A DNA stretch of 13,188 bases. It comes from Actinomycetota bacterium. GTDB taxonomy: Bacteria > Actinomycetota > Thermoleophilia > Solirubrobacterales > Solirubrobacteraceae. The position numbers and the translations under genes are program-made. Positions 5,933 to 11,706 of the stretch are shown here, piece after piece (within the stretch, counting starts at the first letter, position 1; each line of letters opens with the position of its first letter). The stretch spans positions 1 to 13,188 of the forward strand of contig VAYD01000068.1 in assembly GCA_005883905.1 (NCBI GenBank). Direction: 5' to 3'. The notes under the pieces are model-generated. The model ran no database searches, was not told the origin of the DNA, and saw nothing but the letters and a program-made list of their open reading frames with translations.

Positions 5933-7627
5933 CCGAATCGTCCGCGTCACGGTGCGGCGGTTGCCCGCCGCGTCGTGGGCGATCGCGGTGATCTTGAGCG
6001 ACACCCGCGTGCCGTGACGCAGCGCGGCACGCACGCGGCGCAGGTTACGAGCGCTGAGCTTCAGCCCGACGACCTTCGCCCTGCCCGCGGCGACGAGGGT
6101 CGTCTTGTGCGCGGCCCGGCGCGCGATGCGCCCGATGGTCAGCTTCGACGACACCTCGCCGGTGCAGGCCTCGTCGGGGCACAGCAGCGAGCCCTTGACG
6201 ATCCCGTGCTTGCCAAGCCGCTGGCGTGTCTTCGCCGTGAAGCGGAACGTGAGCGTCGTGTCGGCCGTCGCGCCCGGGCCCGTCGGGCCGCCGCCGGGCT
6301 GCCCGGGATCGGCCGACGGGGCGAAGTCGACCTGCTCGCAGCCGGTGAGGACGTCCAGCCCGGCGACGTCGCTCTGCACCGAGTCGGTCCCGGCGCCGCA
6401 ATCGGCGTGGTCACTGATCCCGTCGCGCACGAACAGGGTGTCGGGCCCGTCGCCGGCGTCGATGGTGTTCGCCGCGCCGTCGCCGGTGATCGTGTCCGCG
6501 AACGGGCTGCCGATCACGCCGGAGATGCCGGAGAGCGTGTCCTTGCCCTCGGTGCCCGTGTCCTGCGCGACGCCCTGGGTGGCGAGCGAGACCGTGACGC
6601 CGGTGTTCGCACCCGGGGACGGCTCGGCGTAGCTGACGGTGTTGACGCCGGCGCCACCGACGAGCTTGTCGTCGCCGTTGCGCCCCATCAGCACGTCGTT
6701 GCCGCCGCCGCCCTGGATCACGTCCGCGCCCTCCGTGCCGGCGAGCACGTCGTCGTACGGCGAGCCGTTCAGCCTGTGGAAGCCTGAGAGCTGATCGTTG
6801 CCCGCGCCGCCCGTGCCCTGGACGTTGATGCGCTTGAGGTCCACGTGCACGCCCGCGGGCGCGTCGCCGTAGTCCACGACGTCCGCAGCAAGCAACTCAC
6901 CGGTGGCGACGTCGTCGCCGATGCCGGGCTTGATCAGCGTCTGCCCGACGCCGCCGACGCTGAGTGTGTCGTTGCCGGCGCCGCCGCTGATCTCGCCGGG
7001 CCCGGAGCCGCTGGTGAGTGTGTCGTCGCCGAGCGCGCCCTCGAGGTAGAGCATGCCGCTGAACGCCGCACCCGTGTCGAGATGCGCGGTCGCGTCGATG
7101 ACGTCGCTGCCACCGCCGCCGTTGATGTCGGCGGTCTCGACCTCGCTCAGATCGACGTCGGCGTCGGCGTGGTTCTGATCTGCGGCGACATCGAGGTTCA
7201 CGTGGCTCGCGCCGAGATGGATCGTGTCGTCCTGCGACGACCCGAAGACCTCGAACGTGTCGTTGCCGTCGTTCCCGTCGTAGGTGATCTTGATCGTGGG
7301 CGACGGATCGCCGAACTGCGCCGTGAAGCCCGGCGCCAGCGGCCCGCCCGAGAGGTCGAGCGCGAGCGTGCTGTCGCCGCCCGAGGCGTCGCTGACCTCG
7401 ATCAGGTCCGTGTTGGTGACGGTCGCCGCGCCACAGGCGACGCCGTTGACCTGGATGGCGCTGCCGGAGCGAGCGACACTCGCCACGTCGCCGGAGGCGA
7501 AGGTCGTGACCGTGGCGAGATGGTTGAAGCTGTTGTAGGAGCAGGTCGTCGCAGCCTGCGCCGCTCCCGGCGCGGCCGCAGCGGTGGCAAGGACCGCGAG
7601 AGAGATGAGGCGTGAGCGCGTTGACAT
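5921..7627 (-). CDS. Secreted RTX-like calcium-binding repeat protein
   Basis: The 568-aa protein starts with a signal peptide (MSTRSRL, then a hydrophobic Ala-rich core), probably cleaved after AQA at residue 25. The body contains many hemolysin-type nonapeptide-like units with the GGxGxDxx pattern, in clusters at about residues 117-129, 170-225, 280-330 and 360-425 (for example GGAGNDTLSV, GGGGNDVLMG, GRNGDDKLVGG). These normally fold into a calcium-bound parallel beta roll. After a Pro/Gly linker (PGQPGGGPTGPG) there is a C-terminal basic beta-rich domain (about 455-568) ending VTRTIRLRP, a type common on secreted actinobacterial proteins. No catalytic domain is visible. Its role may be structural or adhesive at the cell surface; RTX proteins of Gram-negatives use type I export, but this one has a Sec-type signal. 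ATG 7627 is chosen for the signal peptide; GAGGA lies about 12 nt upstream. An upstream in-frame ATG at 7660 would spoil the signal. Confidence 0.88.
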   Translation of the reverse strand: MSTRSRLISLAVLATAAAAPGAAQAATTCSYNSFNHLATVTTFASGDVASVARSGSAIQVNGVACGAATVTNTDLIEVSDASGGDSTLALDLSGGPLAPGFTAQFGDPSPTIKITYDGNDGNDTFEVFGSSQDDTIHLGASHVNLDVAADQNHADADVDLSEVETADINGGGGSDVIDATAHLDTGAAFSGMLYLEGALGDDTLTSGSGPGEISGGAGNDTLSVGGVGQTLIKPGIGDDVATGELLAADVVDYGDAPAGVHVDLKRINVQGTGGAGNDQLSGFHRLNGSPYDDVLAGTEGADVIQGGGGNDVLMGRNGDDKLVGGAGVNTVSYAEPSPGANTGVTVSLATQGVAQDTGTEGKDTLSGISGVIGSPFADTITGDGAANTIDAGDGPDTLFVRDGISDHADCGAGTDSVQSDVAGLDVLTGCEQVDFAPSADPGQPGGGPTGPGATADTTLTFRFTAKTRQRLGKHGIVKGSLLCPDEACTGEVSSKLTIGRIARRAAHKTTLVAAGRAKVVGLKLSARNLRRVRAALRHGTRVSLKITAIAHDAAGNRRTVTRTIRLRP

Positions 7628-7702
7628 GGCCCGAAGCGTCCTCGGACGGGGCCCGTGCACCCAGTGGGGCGATCCGCCGAGTCGTGGCGGACATCCGAAG
7701 CG

Positions 7703-8029
7703 TCAGCCGACGCGGTCGCCGAGCGCGGCGTTCGGCTCCGGCGTCAGCAACAGGACGCCGTCGTCCGAGTACGTGCCAAGCACGAGCACCTCGGAGCGCA
7801 TCGGGCCGATCTGGCGCGGCGGGAAGTTCACGACGCCGATGACGAGCCGGCCCTCGAGCTCTTCGCGCGCGTAGTTCTTGACCTGCGCGCTCGAGCGCTT
7901 GATCCCGATCTCGGGGCCGAAGTCGACGCGCAGCTTCCACGCGGGCTTGCGCGCCTCCGGGAAGTCTTCGACCTCGACGATGCGGCCGACGCGCATGTCG
8001 ACGGCCGCGAAGTGGTCGAAGTCGATCAC
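7703..8029 (-). CDS. csaA: CsaA-type tRNA-binding-domain protein
   Basis: The 108-aa protein matches the stand-alone OB-fold tRNA-binding domain (PF01588) of CsaA/YgjH in length and sequence. It shows FDHFAAVDMRVGRIVEVEDFPEAR at the start, VDFGPEIGIKRSSAQ at about 36-49, VIGVVNFPPRQIGP at about 63-76 and the terminal SEVLVLG. CsaA in Bacillus binds tRNA-like and secretory substrates and has been described as an export-related chaperone; the cellular role in actinomycetes is not settled. The start is GTG 8029, which overlaps the TGA stop of the oxidase by 4 bp (GTGA), so translation is coupled. It belongs to the same operon and should follow the same promoter control. Confidence 0.9.
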   Translation of the reverse strand: MIDFDHFAAVDMRVGRIVEVEDFPEARKPAWKLRVDFGPEIGIKRSSAQVKNYAREELEGRLVIGVVNFPPRQIGPMRSEVLVLGTYSDDGVLLLTPEPNAALGDRVG

Positions 8030-8952
8030 GCCAGGCCGATGACCTTCATCCGCCGGCTCAGCGCCGTCATCGCGAACGCGCGCGTGTCGTTCATCGTCAC
8101 GCCGAAGGGCGTCGGCTCGTCGTCGGCCATACCCTCCATCCACTTGGGCTTGAGCACGCCGTCGGCCGCCGGGCCGACCTCGATCAGCGTGCGCTGGATC
8201 GCCTCGCGGTACTTCGGCTCGCGCTGCGCCATCTCGCGCAGGAAGCGCGCGCCGAACGCGACGTGGCGGTGCTCGTCGCGCGCTACGTTCGTGAAGCCCT
8301 CGACGAACCCCGGCAGCGTCCCCTGCCGCTCGTTGTACTCGATGATGTAGTGCTGCCCCGTGAGGGCGAGCATGCCCTCGACGACCATGTGGTAGATCGT
8401 CACGGCCTCGACCATCGTCTCGAGGTCCTGGGGCTCGACCGCCAGACGATCGGTGCGCCGCTTGAGCAGCTCGTCGAACAGGACCTCGAACTGCTGCGTG
8501 GTGTGTTCCCAGCTCGCGTCGAGGCGCTCGTGGATGTCCTGCGTCTCGAAGATCCCGACCTCGGAGTAGAAGCGGTCGAAGAACGCGACGTGGCGCGCCT
8601 CGTCGGCGATCTGCGTGCAGAGGAAGATCCGCATCTCCTCGTCGGGCGCGGCGCGCATGATCGGCCCGAGCTCGGCGGCGACGCGCTGCTCGCCGATGAA
8701 GAACGAGCTGAGCCCGCTCAGGCGCTGGAAGCGCTCCTGATCGTCGAAGCGCTCGTGCCAGTCGACGCGGTCCTGCGTGAAGTCGAGGTCCTGCGTGGCC
8801 CACTGCTGGCGCTCCCACAGCTGGTAGAGCTCGCGGTAGCTGAGCAGCTTGAAGCCGCCCTGCTCGGCGGCGGCGCTGACGGCGGGGTCGCTGGTGGCCT
8901 GGAAGTCGGCGCGGTCGTTCAGTGAGGCCGCGGAGGCGGGCTGCGTGTCCAT
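8026..8952 (-). CDS. R2-like ligand-binding oxidase (Mn/Fe or diiron), R2lox-type
   Basis: The 308-aa ferritin-like protein belongs to the ribonucleotide reductase R2 superfamily. Metal ligands can be read as E88 (FFIGEQ), E118 and H121 (DEARH), E192 (VVEGMLALTG), E227 and H230 (DEHRH). R2lox proteins such as Mycobacterium tuberculosis Rv0233 carry a Val-Tyr crosslink: Val three residues after the first Glu, and Tyr five before the fourth ligand. Both are present here (V91 and Y187). Spacing from E192 to E227 (35) also fits R2lox rather than true R2 (34). Spacing from the first to the second Glu is 30, three shorter than in Rv0233. The C-terminus lacks an obvious R2 radical-transfer tail, and no nrdA is adjacent. 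It is probably an oxidase of unknown substrate rather than a nucleotide reductase subunit. It is followed by csaA with a 4-bp overlap. ATG 8952 fits a leaderless promoter. Confidence 0.82.
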   Translation of the reverse strand: MDTQPASAASLNDRADFQATSDPAVSAAAEQGGFKLLSYRELYQLWERQQWATQDLDFTQDRVDWHERFDDQERFQRLSGLSSFFIGEQRVAAELGPIMRAAPDEEMRIFLCTQIADEARHVAFFDRFYSEVGIFETQDIHERLDASWEHTTQQFEVLFDELLKRRTDRLAVEPQDLETMVEAVTIYHMVVEGMLALTGQHYIIEYNERQGTLPGFVEGFTNVARDEHRHVAFGARFLREMAQREPKYREAIQRTLIEVGPAADGVLKPKWMEGMADDEPTPFGVTMNDTRAFAMTALSRRMKVIGLA

Positions 8953-8958
8953 GGCCGC

Positions 8959-8987
8959 AGACTAGGACTGGCTGGCCGGCCAGTCAA
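8959..8987 (-). promoter_or_regulatory. Promoter of the R2lox-csaA operon, leaderless
   Basis: Read on the minus strand, the -35 TTGACT (8987-8982) and -10 TAGTCT (8964-8959) are separated by exactly 17 bp. Only 6 nt separate the -10 from the ATG at 8952, so the transcript should start at or within a base or two of the start codon. The -35 matches five of six consensus bases. Confidence 0.6.
8966..8985. promoter_or_regulatory. TetR-like palindromic operator in the R2lox promoter
   Basis: GACTGGCTGGCCGGCCAGTC reads as outer arms GACTGG and CCAGTC around 8 bp, with a nested perfect 12-bp palindrome CTGGCCGGCCAG at 8972-8983. It fills the spacer between the -35 and -10 boxes and overlaps the -35. 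Size and symmetry fit a TetR-family operator; R2lox genes in mycobacteria lie beside a TetR-family regulator gene (Rv0232 next to Rv0233). No regulator gene is seen here. Confidence 0.5.
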
Positions 8988-9094
8988 ACGCGTCCGCCTA
9001 CCACGGTTCAAGCATCCGCTGGACAGATGATCGAGACAAATCGCACAAGTACGCGCCTTGTCACGCGTTCCGTCGATAACGCGACTGAAGTGCG

Positions 9095-9340
9095 ATGCAG
9101 CTCCTCGCCAACCTCCTCACCTATGACGGCACCAGACGCCGCCTCTGGATCGGCGGACAGCGCTGCCATCACGGCGCGACCGGTGCGCTGCTGACAGCCG
9201 GCGCGGCGTTGGGCTTCGCCGCCGCCCGCTGGCACCCGGTCCGCGCGATCGTCCTCGCGACGACCGGATCGCTCCTCATGGCCCACGACTGGCACGACCG
9301 CTCGGTCTGGTTCAAGCGCGGCCGCCAGGACCCGGCCTGA
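9095..9340 (+). CDS. Small two-helix membrane protein of unknown function
   Basis: The 81-aa protein has an N-terminal basic segment, then RRLWIGGQRCHHGATG at residues 15-30, a hydrophobic helix at about 29-45, a second at about 49-63, and a polar tail AHDWHDRSVWFKR at 63-75. The invariant-looking His, Asp and Trp residues flank the membrane spans on what would be the same side, with both termini probably cytoplasmic. I recall similar short proteins from related actinomycetes but no named family. No clear ribosome binding site or promoter is seen in the 142-bp spacer 8953-9094 apart from the divergent R2lox promoter. The TGA stop is the first three bases of the downstream REP-like repeat. It could still be spurious, though the amphipathic layout and sensible composition argue for a gene. 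Confidence 0.6.
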   Translation: MQLLANLLTYDGTRRRLWIGGQRCHHGATGALLTAGAALGFAAARWHPVRAIVLATTGSLLMAHDWHDRSVWFKRGRQDPA

Positions 9341-9370
9341 GAATCAGGGGTCTGACCCCTCATTCTCATT
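9338..9370. repeat. REP-like hairpin repeat, copy 1
   Basis: This 33-bp unit is repeated perfectly in the next 33 bp. Each unit folds as TGAGAAT, a C, AGGGGT, loop CTG, ACCCCT, a C, then ATTCTCA: a 7-bp outer and 6-bp inner stem separated by one C/C mismatch. The core GGGGTCTGACCCC resembles REP palindromes that I associate from memory with REP-associated tyrosine transposases; no transposase is in the window. The copy supplies the TGA stop of the small membrane protein and probably acts as a terminator. Confidence 0.8.
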
Positions 9371-9403
9371 TGAGAATCAGGGGTCTGACCCCTCATTCTC
9401 ATT
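9371..9403. repeat. REP-like hairpin repeat, copy 2
   Basis: This is an exact direct copy of the preceding 33 bp, with the same two-part stem. Its right arm (ATTCTCA, 9395-9401) supplies the minus-strand TGA stop (9401-9399) of the AsnC-domain gene. Together the two copies fill the whole spacer between the convergent genes and could terminate transcription from both sides. Confidence 0.8.
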
Positions 9404-9674
9404 CGCCGATCGAGAAGAGCGCCTCGAGGTCGTGTTGGGAGAAGACCTCGAAGGCGACCATCGTCTGCGTCCGGACGACGCCTTCGAGCTTGACCAGCTC
9501 GCCGGTGATCACCTCGGCGAGCTGCTCGTGGCGCGGGACGCGGACGATCGCGACGAAGTCCCACTCGCCGGTGACCGAGTAGGCCTCCGCGACGCCGTCG
9601 AGATCCGCGAGCTTGCCGCCGAGCGTCGACAGCGCGTCGCGCTCGGCCTCCACCAACACGACGGCGTGCGTCAT
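9399..9674 (-). CDS. Stand-alone Lrp/AsnC effector-binding (RAM) domain protein
   Basis: The 91-aa protein is a single alpha-beta ferredoxin-like domain of the AsnC_trans_reg/RAM type: MTHAVVLVEAERDAL, LADLDGVAEAYSVTGEWDFVAIVRV at about residues 22-46, then ITGELVKLEGVVRTQTMVAFEVFS at about 56-79. There is no helix-turn-helix, so it is not a DNA-binding regulator alone; such stand-alone RAM proteins bind amino acids or modulate full-length Lrp partners in other organisms. The ATG overlaps the TGA of the metallo-hydrolase by 4 bp (ATGA), so it is coupled to it. The stop lies inside the REP-like repeat. Confidence 0.88.
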   Translation of the reverse strand: MTHAVVLVEAERDALSTLGGKLADLDGVAEAYSVTGEWDFVAIVRVPRHEQLAEVITGELVKLEGVVRTQTMVAFEVFSQHDLEALFSIGE

Positions 9675-10354
9675 AGCGTCTGCGTCGCTCCCGGCTCGAG
9701 GACCGAGACCTCCGAGATGCCGGCCTGCTGCACGTCGGCCTTGAACGCCTCCGCGTCGGTCTCGATCGGCGGGAACGTGTTGAAGTGGCACGGGATCACG
9801 AGGTCCGCGCCGACGAACCGCGCGGCCTCGACCGCGTCGAAGCGGTCCATCGTGTAGTGGCCGCCGATGCACATCAGCGCCGCGTCGAGCCGCCCGCGCT
9901 GCTTGACGAGCTGCAGGTCGCTGAACAGCGCCGTGTCGCCCAGGTGGTAGATGCGCTTGCCGCCGATCTCGATCACCAGCCCCGCCGGCGTGTTGATCGT
10001 GCCCTTCGGCGTCGTCGAGGTGTGCCACGCCGGCACGAGCCGGACCGACCCCCAGTCGAACTCCACGGTGCCGCCGAGGTTGGGATCGAACACCTGATGG
10101 TCGCTGCCGAGGTCCTCGCTGATCTCGCCGGCAAGCTCGACGATCGCCAGCACCGGGGCGCCGGTGCGCTTGGCGATCGCGACCGTGTCGCCGATGTGGT
10201 CGGAGTGGCCGTGCGTGAGCAGGATCGCGCTGGCATCGACCTCGTCGGCCGTCGCGGCCCCCTTCGGGTTGCCGGTCAGGAACGGATCGACGAGGACGGT
10301 GGTGTCGCCCTCGGTGAGCGCGAAGGCCGCGTGGCCCAGGAACCGGATCTCCAT
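9671..10354 (-). CDS. UPF0173-type metal-dependent hydrolase (metallo-beta-lactamase fold)
   Basis: The 227-aa protein is a compact MBL-fold hydrolase of the UPF0173/YtkL type. It starts MEIRFLGHAAF and shows the metal-binding HGHSDH at residues 48-53, further ligands at H111 (PAWHTS), D140 (YHLGDTALF) and H190 (VIPCHFNTFPPIETD), and the family's GGHYTMD at 164-170. Family length is about 225-230 aa, so it is complete. The biological substrate is unknown for the family. AGGGAG lies 4-5 nt before the ATG, a good ribosome binding site. The ATG shares one base with the TGA of the preceding gene (TGATG), and the stop overlaps the AsnC-domain gene by 4 bp, making a tight three-gene operon. Confidence 0.92.
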   Translation of the reverse strand: MEIRFLGHAAFALTEGDTTVLVDPFLTGNPKGAATADEVDASAILLTHGHSDHIGDTVAIAKRTGAPVLAIVELAGEISEDLGSDHQVFDPNLGGTVEFDWGSVRLVPAWHTSTTPKGTINTPAGLVIEIGGKRIYHLGDTALFSDLQLVKQRGRLDAALMCIGGHYTMDRFDAVEAARFVGADLVIPCHFNTFPPIETDAEAFKADVQQAGISEVSVLEPGATQTL

Positions 10355-10695
10355 CAGTCTCCCTCTGGTTCGTGCGTGGAACGTGCAAGCTCGCGCGCGA
10401 GCTCGAAGCCGACCGCCACCCCGACGAGCATCCCGATCCGGGTCTCCTCGGCGACGAGCGTGCGCACCGCGCGCACGCGATCGTCGAGCTCCTCCCCGCC
10501 GGCCGCCTTGGCGACCTGGTCCTCGTGCGCGGACCCGAACCAGCCGCCTTCGTCGAGCGCCTCGTTGAGGATCCGCTGCAGCCCGGGAGCCGCGTGGGTG
10601 ACGACCTCCTGCGCATGGCCGAGACGCTCCGGGTCCGAGCCGAGCGCCGCGACGGCGGCGTCGACCTGCTCGGCGGTGTAACGGTCGTCGGCCAC
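10354..10695 (-). CDS. Conserved-looking hypothetical protein, first gene of a coupled operon
   Basis: The 113-aa soluble, acidic, mostly helical protein has no signal peptide or certain membrane span; RIGMLVGVAVGFELARELA near the end (about 86-104) is an amphipathic or weakly hydrophobic helix. The segment APGLQRILNEALDEGGWFGSAHEDQVAKAA (about 36-65) is distinctive. I do not recognise a family. It shares TGATG with the metallo-hydrolase, so the two are translationally coupled and probably functionally related. The start is GTG 10695, only 21 bp from the divergent selD ATG; a -10-like TATGAT lies 8 nt upstream, consistent with a leaderless message. Confidence 0.75.
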   Translation of the reverse strand: MADDRYTAEQVDAAVAALGSDPERLGHAQEVVTHAAPGLQRILNEALDEGGWFGSAHEDQVAKAAGGEELDDRVRAVRTLVAEETRIGMLVGVAVGFELARELARSTHEPEGD

Positions 10696-10703
10696 GAAGC
10701 GCG

Positions 10704-10709
10704 ATCATA
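10704..10709 (-). promoter_or_regulatory. Candidate -10 box for the 113-aa/hydrolase/AsnC operon
   Basis: TATGAT on the minus strand (five of six consensus bases) lies 8 nt before the GTG at 10695, giving a predicted leaderless transcript. No good -35 is visible at 16-18 bp; that region lies within the first codons of selD. The same hexamer serves the permease promoter. Confidence 0.35.
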
Positions 10710-10716
10710 GGCTTCG

Positions 10717-11706
10717 ATGCCAATGAGGCTCATGGAGCTATCCCACGGCGCGGGCTGCGGATGCAAGCTGCCCGCCGCCGCGCTCGCGCCGATCGTCGCC
10801 GCGCTGCCGGCGAACACCGACCCGCGCGTGCTCGTCGACGCCTCGACGAACGACGACGCCGCCGTGGTCAAGCTGACCGACGACGTGGCGATCGTGCAGA
10901 CCGCCGACTTCTTCACGCCGATCGTCAACGACCCGTATCTCTTCGGCCAGATCGCCGCGACCAACGCGCTCAGCGACATCTACGCGATGGGCGCCACGCC
11001 GGTCAGCGCGATCAACCTGCTCGCGTTCCCGCTCGAGGAGCTCGGCGATCGCGTCCTCGGCGAGATCCTGCGCGGCGGCGCCGACGCGGTCGCCGCCGCC
11101 GGCGCGAGCATCGTCGGCGGCCATTCGATCGATGACCCCGAGCCGAAGTACGGCCTCGCCGTCACCGGCGTCGTGCACCCCGACGAGGTGCTGACGAACG
11201 CCGGCGGGCAGCCGGGCAACGCGCTCGTGCTCACCAAGCCGCTCGGGGTCAGCCTCGTCTCGACGGCGGTCAAGCGCGGCTACGTCGCCGCGATGGACCG
11301 GGCGATCGAGGTCATGATCACGCTGAACGACCGCGCCGCGGCAAGCGCTCGCAGCGCCGGCGCCACCGCGCTGACCGACGTCACCGGCTTCGGCCTCCTC
11401 GGCCACCTGCACGAGCTCGCGCTGGCGAGCGGCTGCGCGGCCGAGGTGCTGGCCGACGACGTGCCCGCGATCGACGGCGTGCTCGAGCTGACCGACGCGG
11501 CGATCTCCGGCGGGACGCGGCGCAACCGCGAGTACGCCGAGACCTTCACCACGTTCGCCTACGGCGTCCCCGAGGCTCGGCGCTGGCTGGTGTGCGACGC
11601 GATGACGTCCGGCGGCCTGCTGGCGGCGACGCCGAATGCGATGGACGAGGGCTGGGTCATCGGCCGGCTCGTCGAGGGCGAGCCGGGCACGATCACGGTC
11701 GCCTGA
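10717..11706 (+). CDS. selD: Selenide, water dikinase (selenophosphate synthetase)
   Basis: The 329-aa protein makes selenophosphate from selenide and ATP, the selenium donor for selenocysteine and selenouridine. The N-terminal active-site loop SHGAGCGCK is intact (C14, C16, K17, equivalent to C17, C19 and K20 of Escherichia coli SelD). The codon at C14 is TGC, so this is the Cys form, not a Sec form. Further landmarks are the DDAAVV metal/ATP segment, GGHSIDDPEPKYGLAVTG and TDVTGFGLLGHL, followed by the AIRS C-terminal domain ending in GEPGTITVA. ATG 10717 is given, but ATG 10723 or 10732 would also work, the last leaving only MELSHGAG. It is divergent from the 113-aa gene and overlaps the rhomboid-like gene by 14 bp at the 3' ends. 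No selA, selB, tRNA-Sec or selenoprotein gene is in the window. Confidence 0.95.
   Translation: MPMRLMELSHGAGCGCKLPAAALAPIVAALPANTDPRVLVDASTNDDAAVVKLTDDVAIVQTADFFTPIVNDPYLFGQIAATNALSDIYAMGATPVSAINLLAFPLEELGDRVLGEILRGGADAVAAAGASIVGGHSIDDPEPKYGLAVTGVVHPDEVLTNAGGQPGNALVLTKPLGVSLVSTAVKRGYVAAMDRAIEVMITLNDRAAASARSAGATALTDVTGFGLLGHLHELALASGCAAEVLADDVPAIDGVLELTDAAISGGTRRNREYAETFTTFAYGVPEARRWLVCDAMTSGGLLAATPNAMDEGWVIGRLVEGEPGTITVA

Noticed and set aside
4853..6787. Long plus-strand frame spanning the sigma factor tail and the RTX-like gene
   Set aside because: It is out of frame with the sigma factor and antisense to the repeat protein, and shows only biased composition.
8026..8952. Ribonucleotide reductase small subunit NrdB
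   Set aside because: Val-Tyr crosslink pair and later ligand spacing fit R2lox, and no large subunit or radical-transfer tail is seen.
9058..9080. Promoter for the small membrane protein (TTGTCA with GATAAC)
   Set aside because: The two boxes are only 11 bp apart, too close for a sigma70 promoter.
9338..9403. CRISPR array
   Set aside because: The two 33-bp repeats are directly adjacent with no spacer, and each is a long hairpin typical of REP elements.
10750..10770. Selenocysteine codon in selD
   Set aside because: The active-site codon is TGC and the frame contains no internal TGA.
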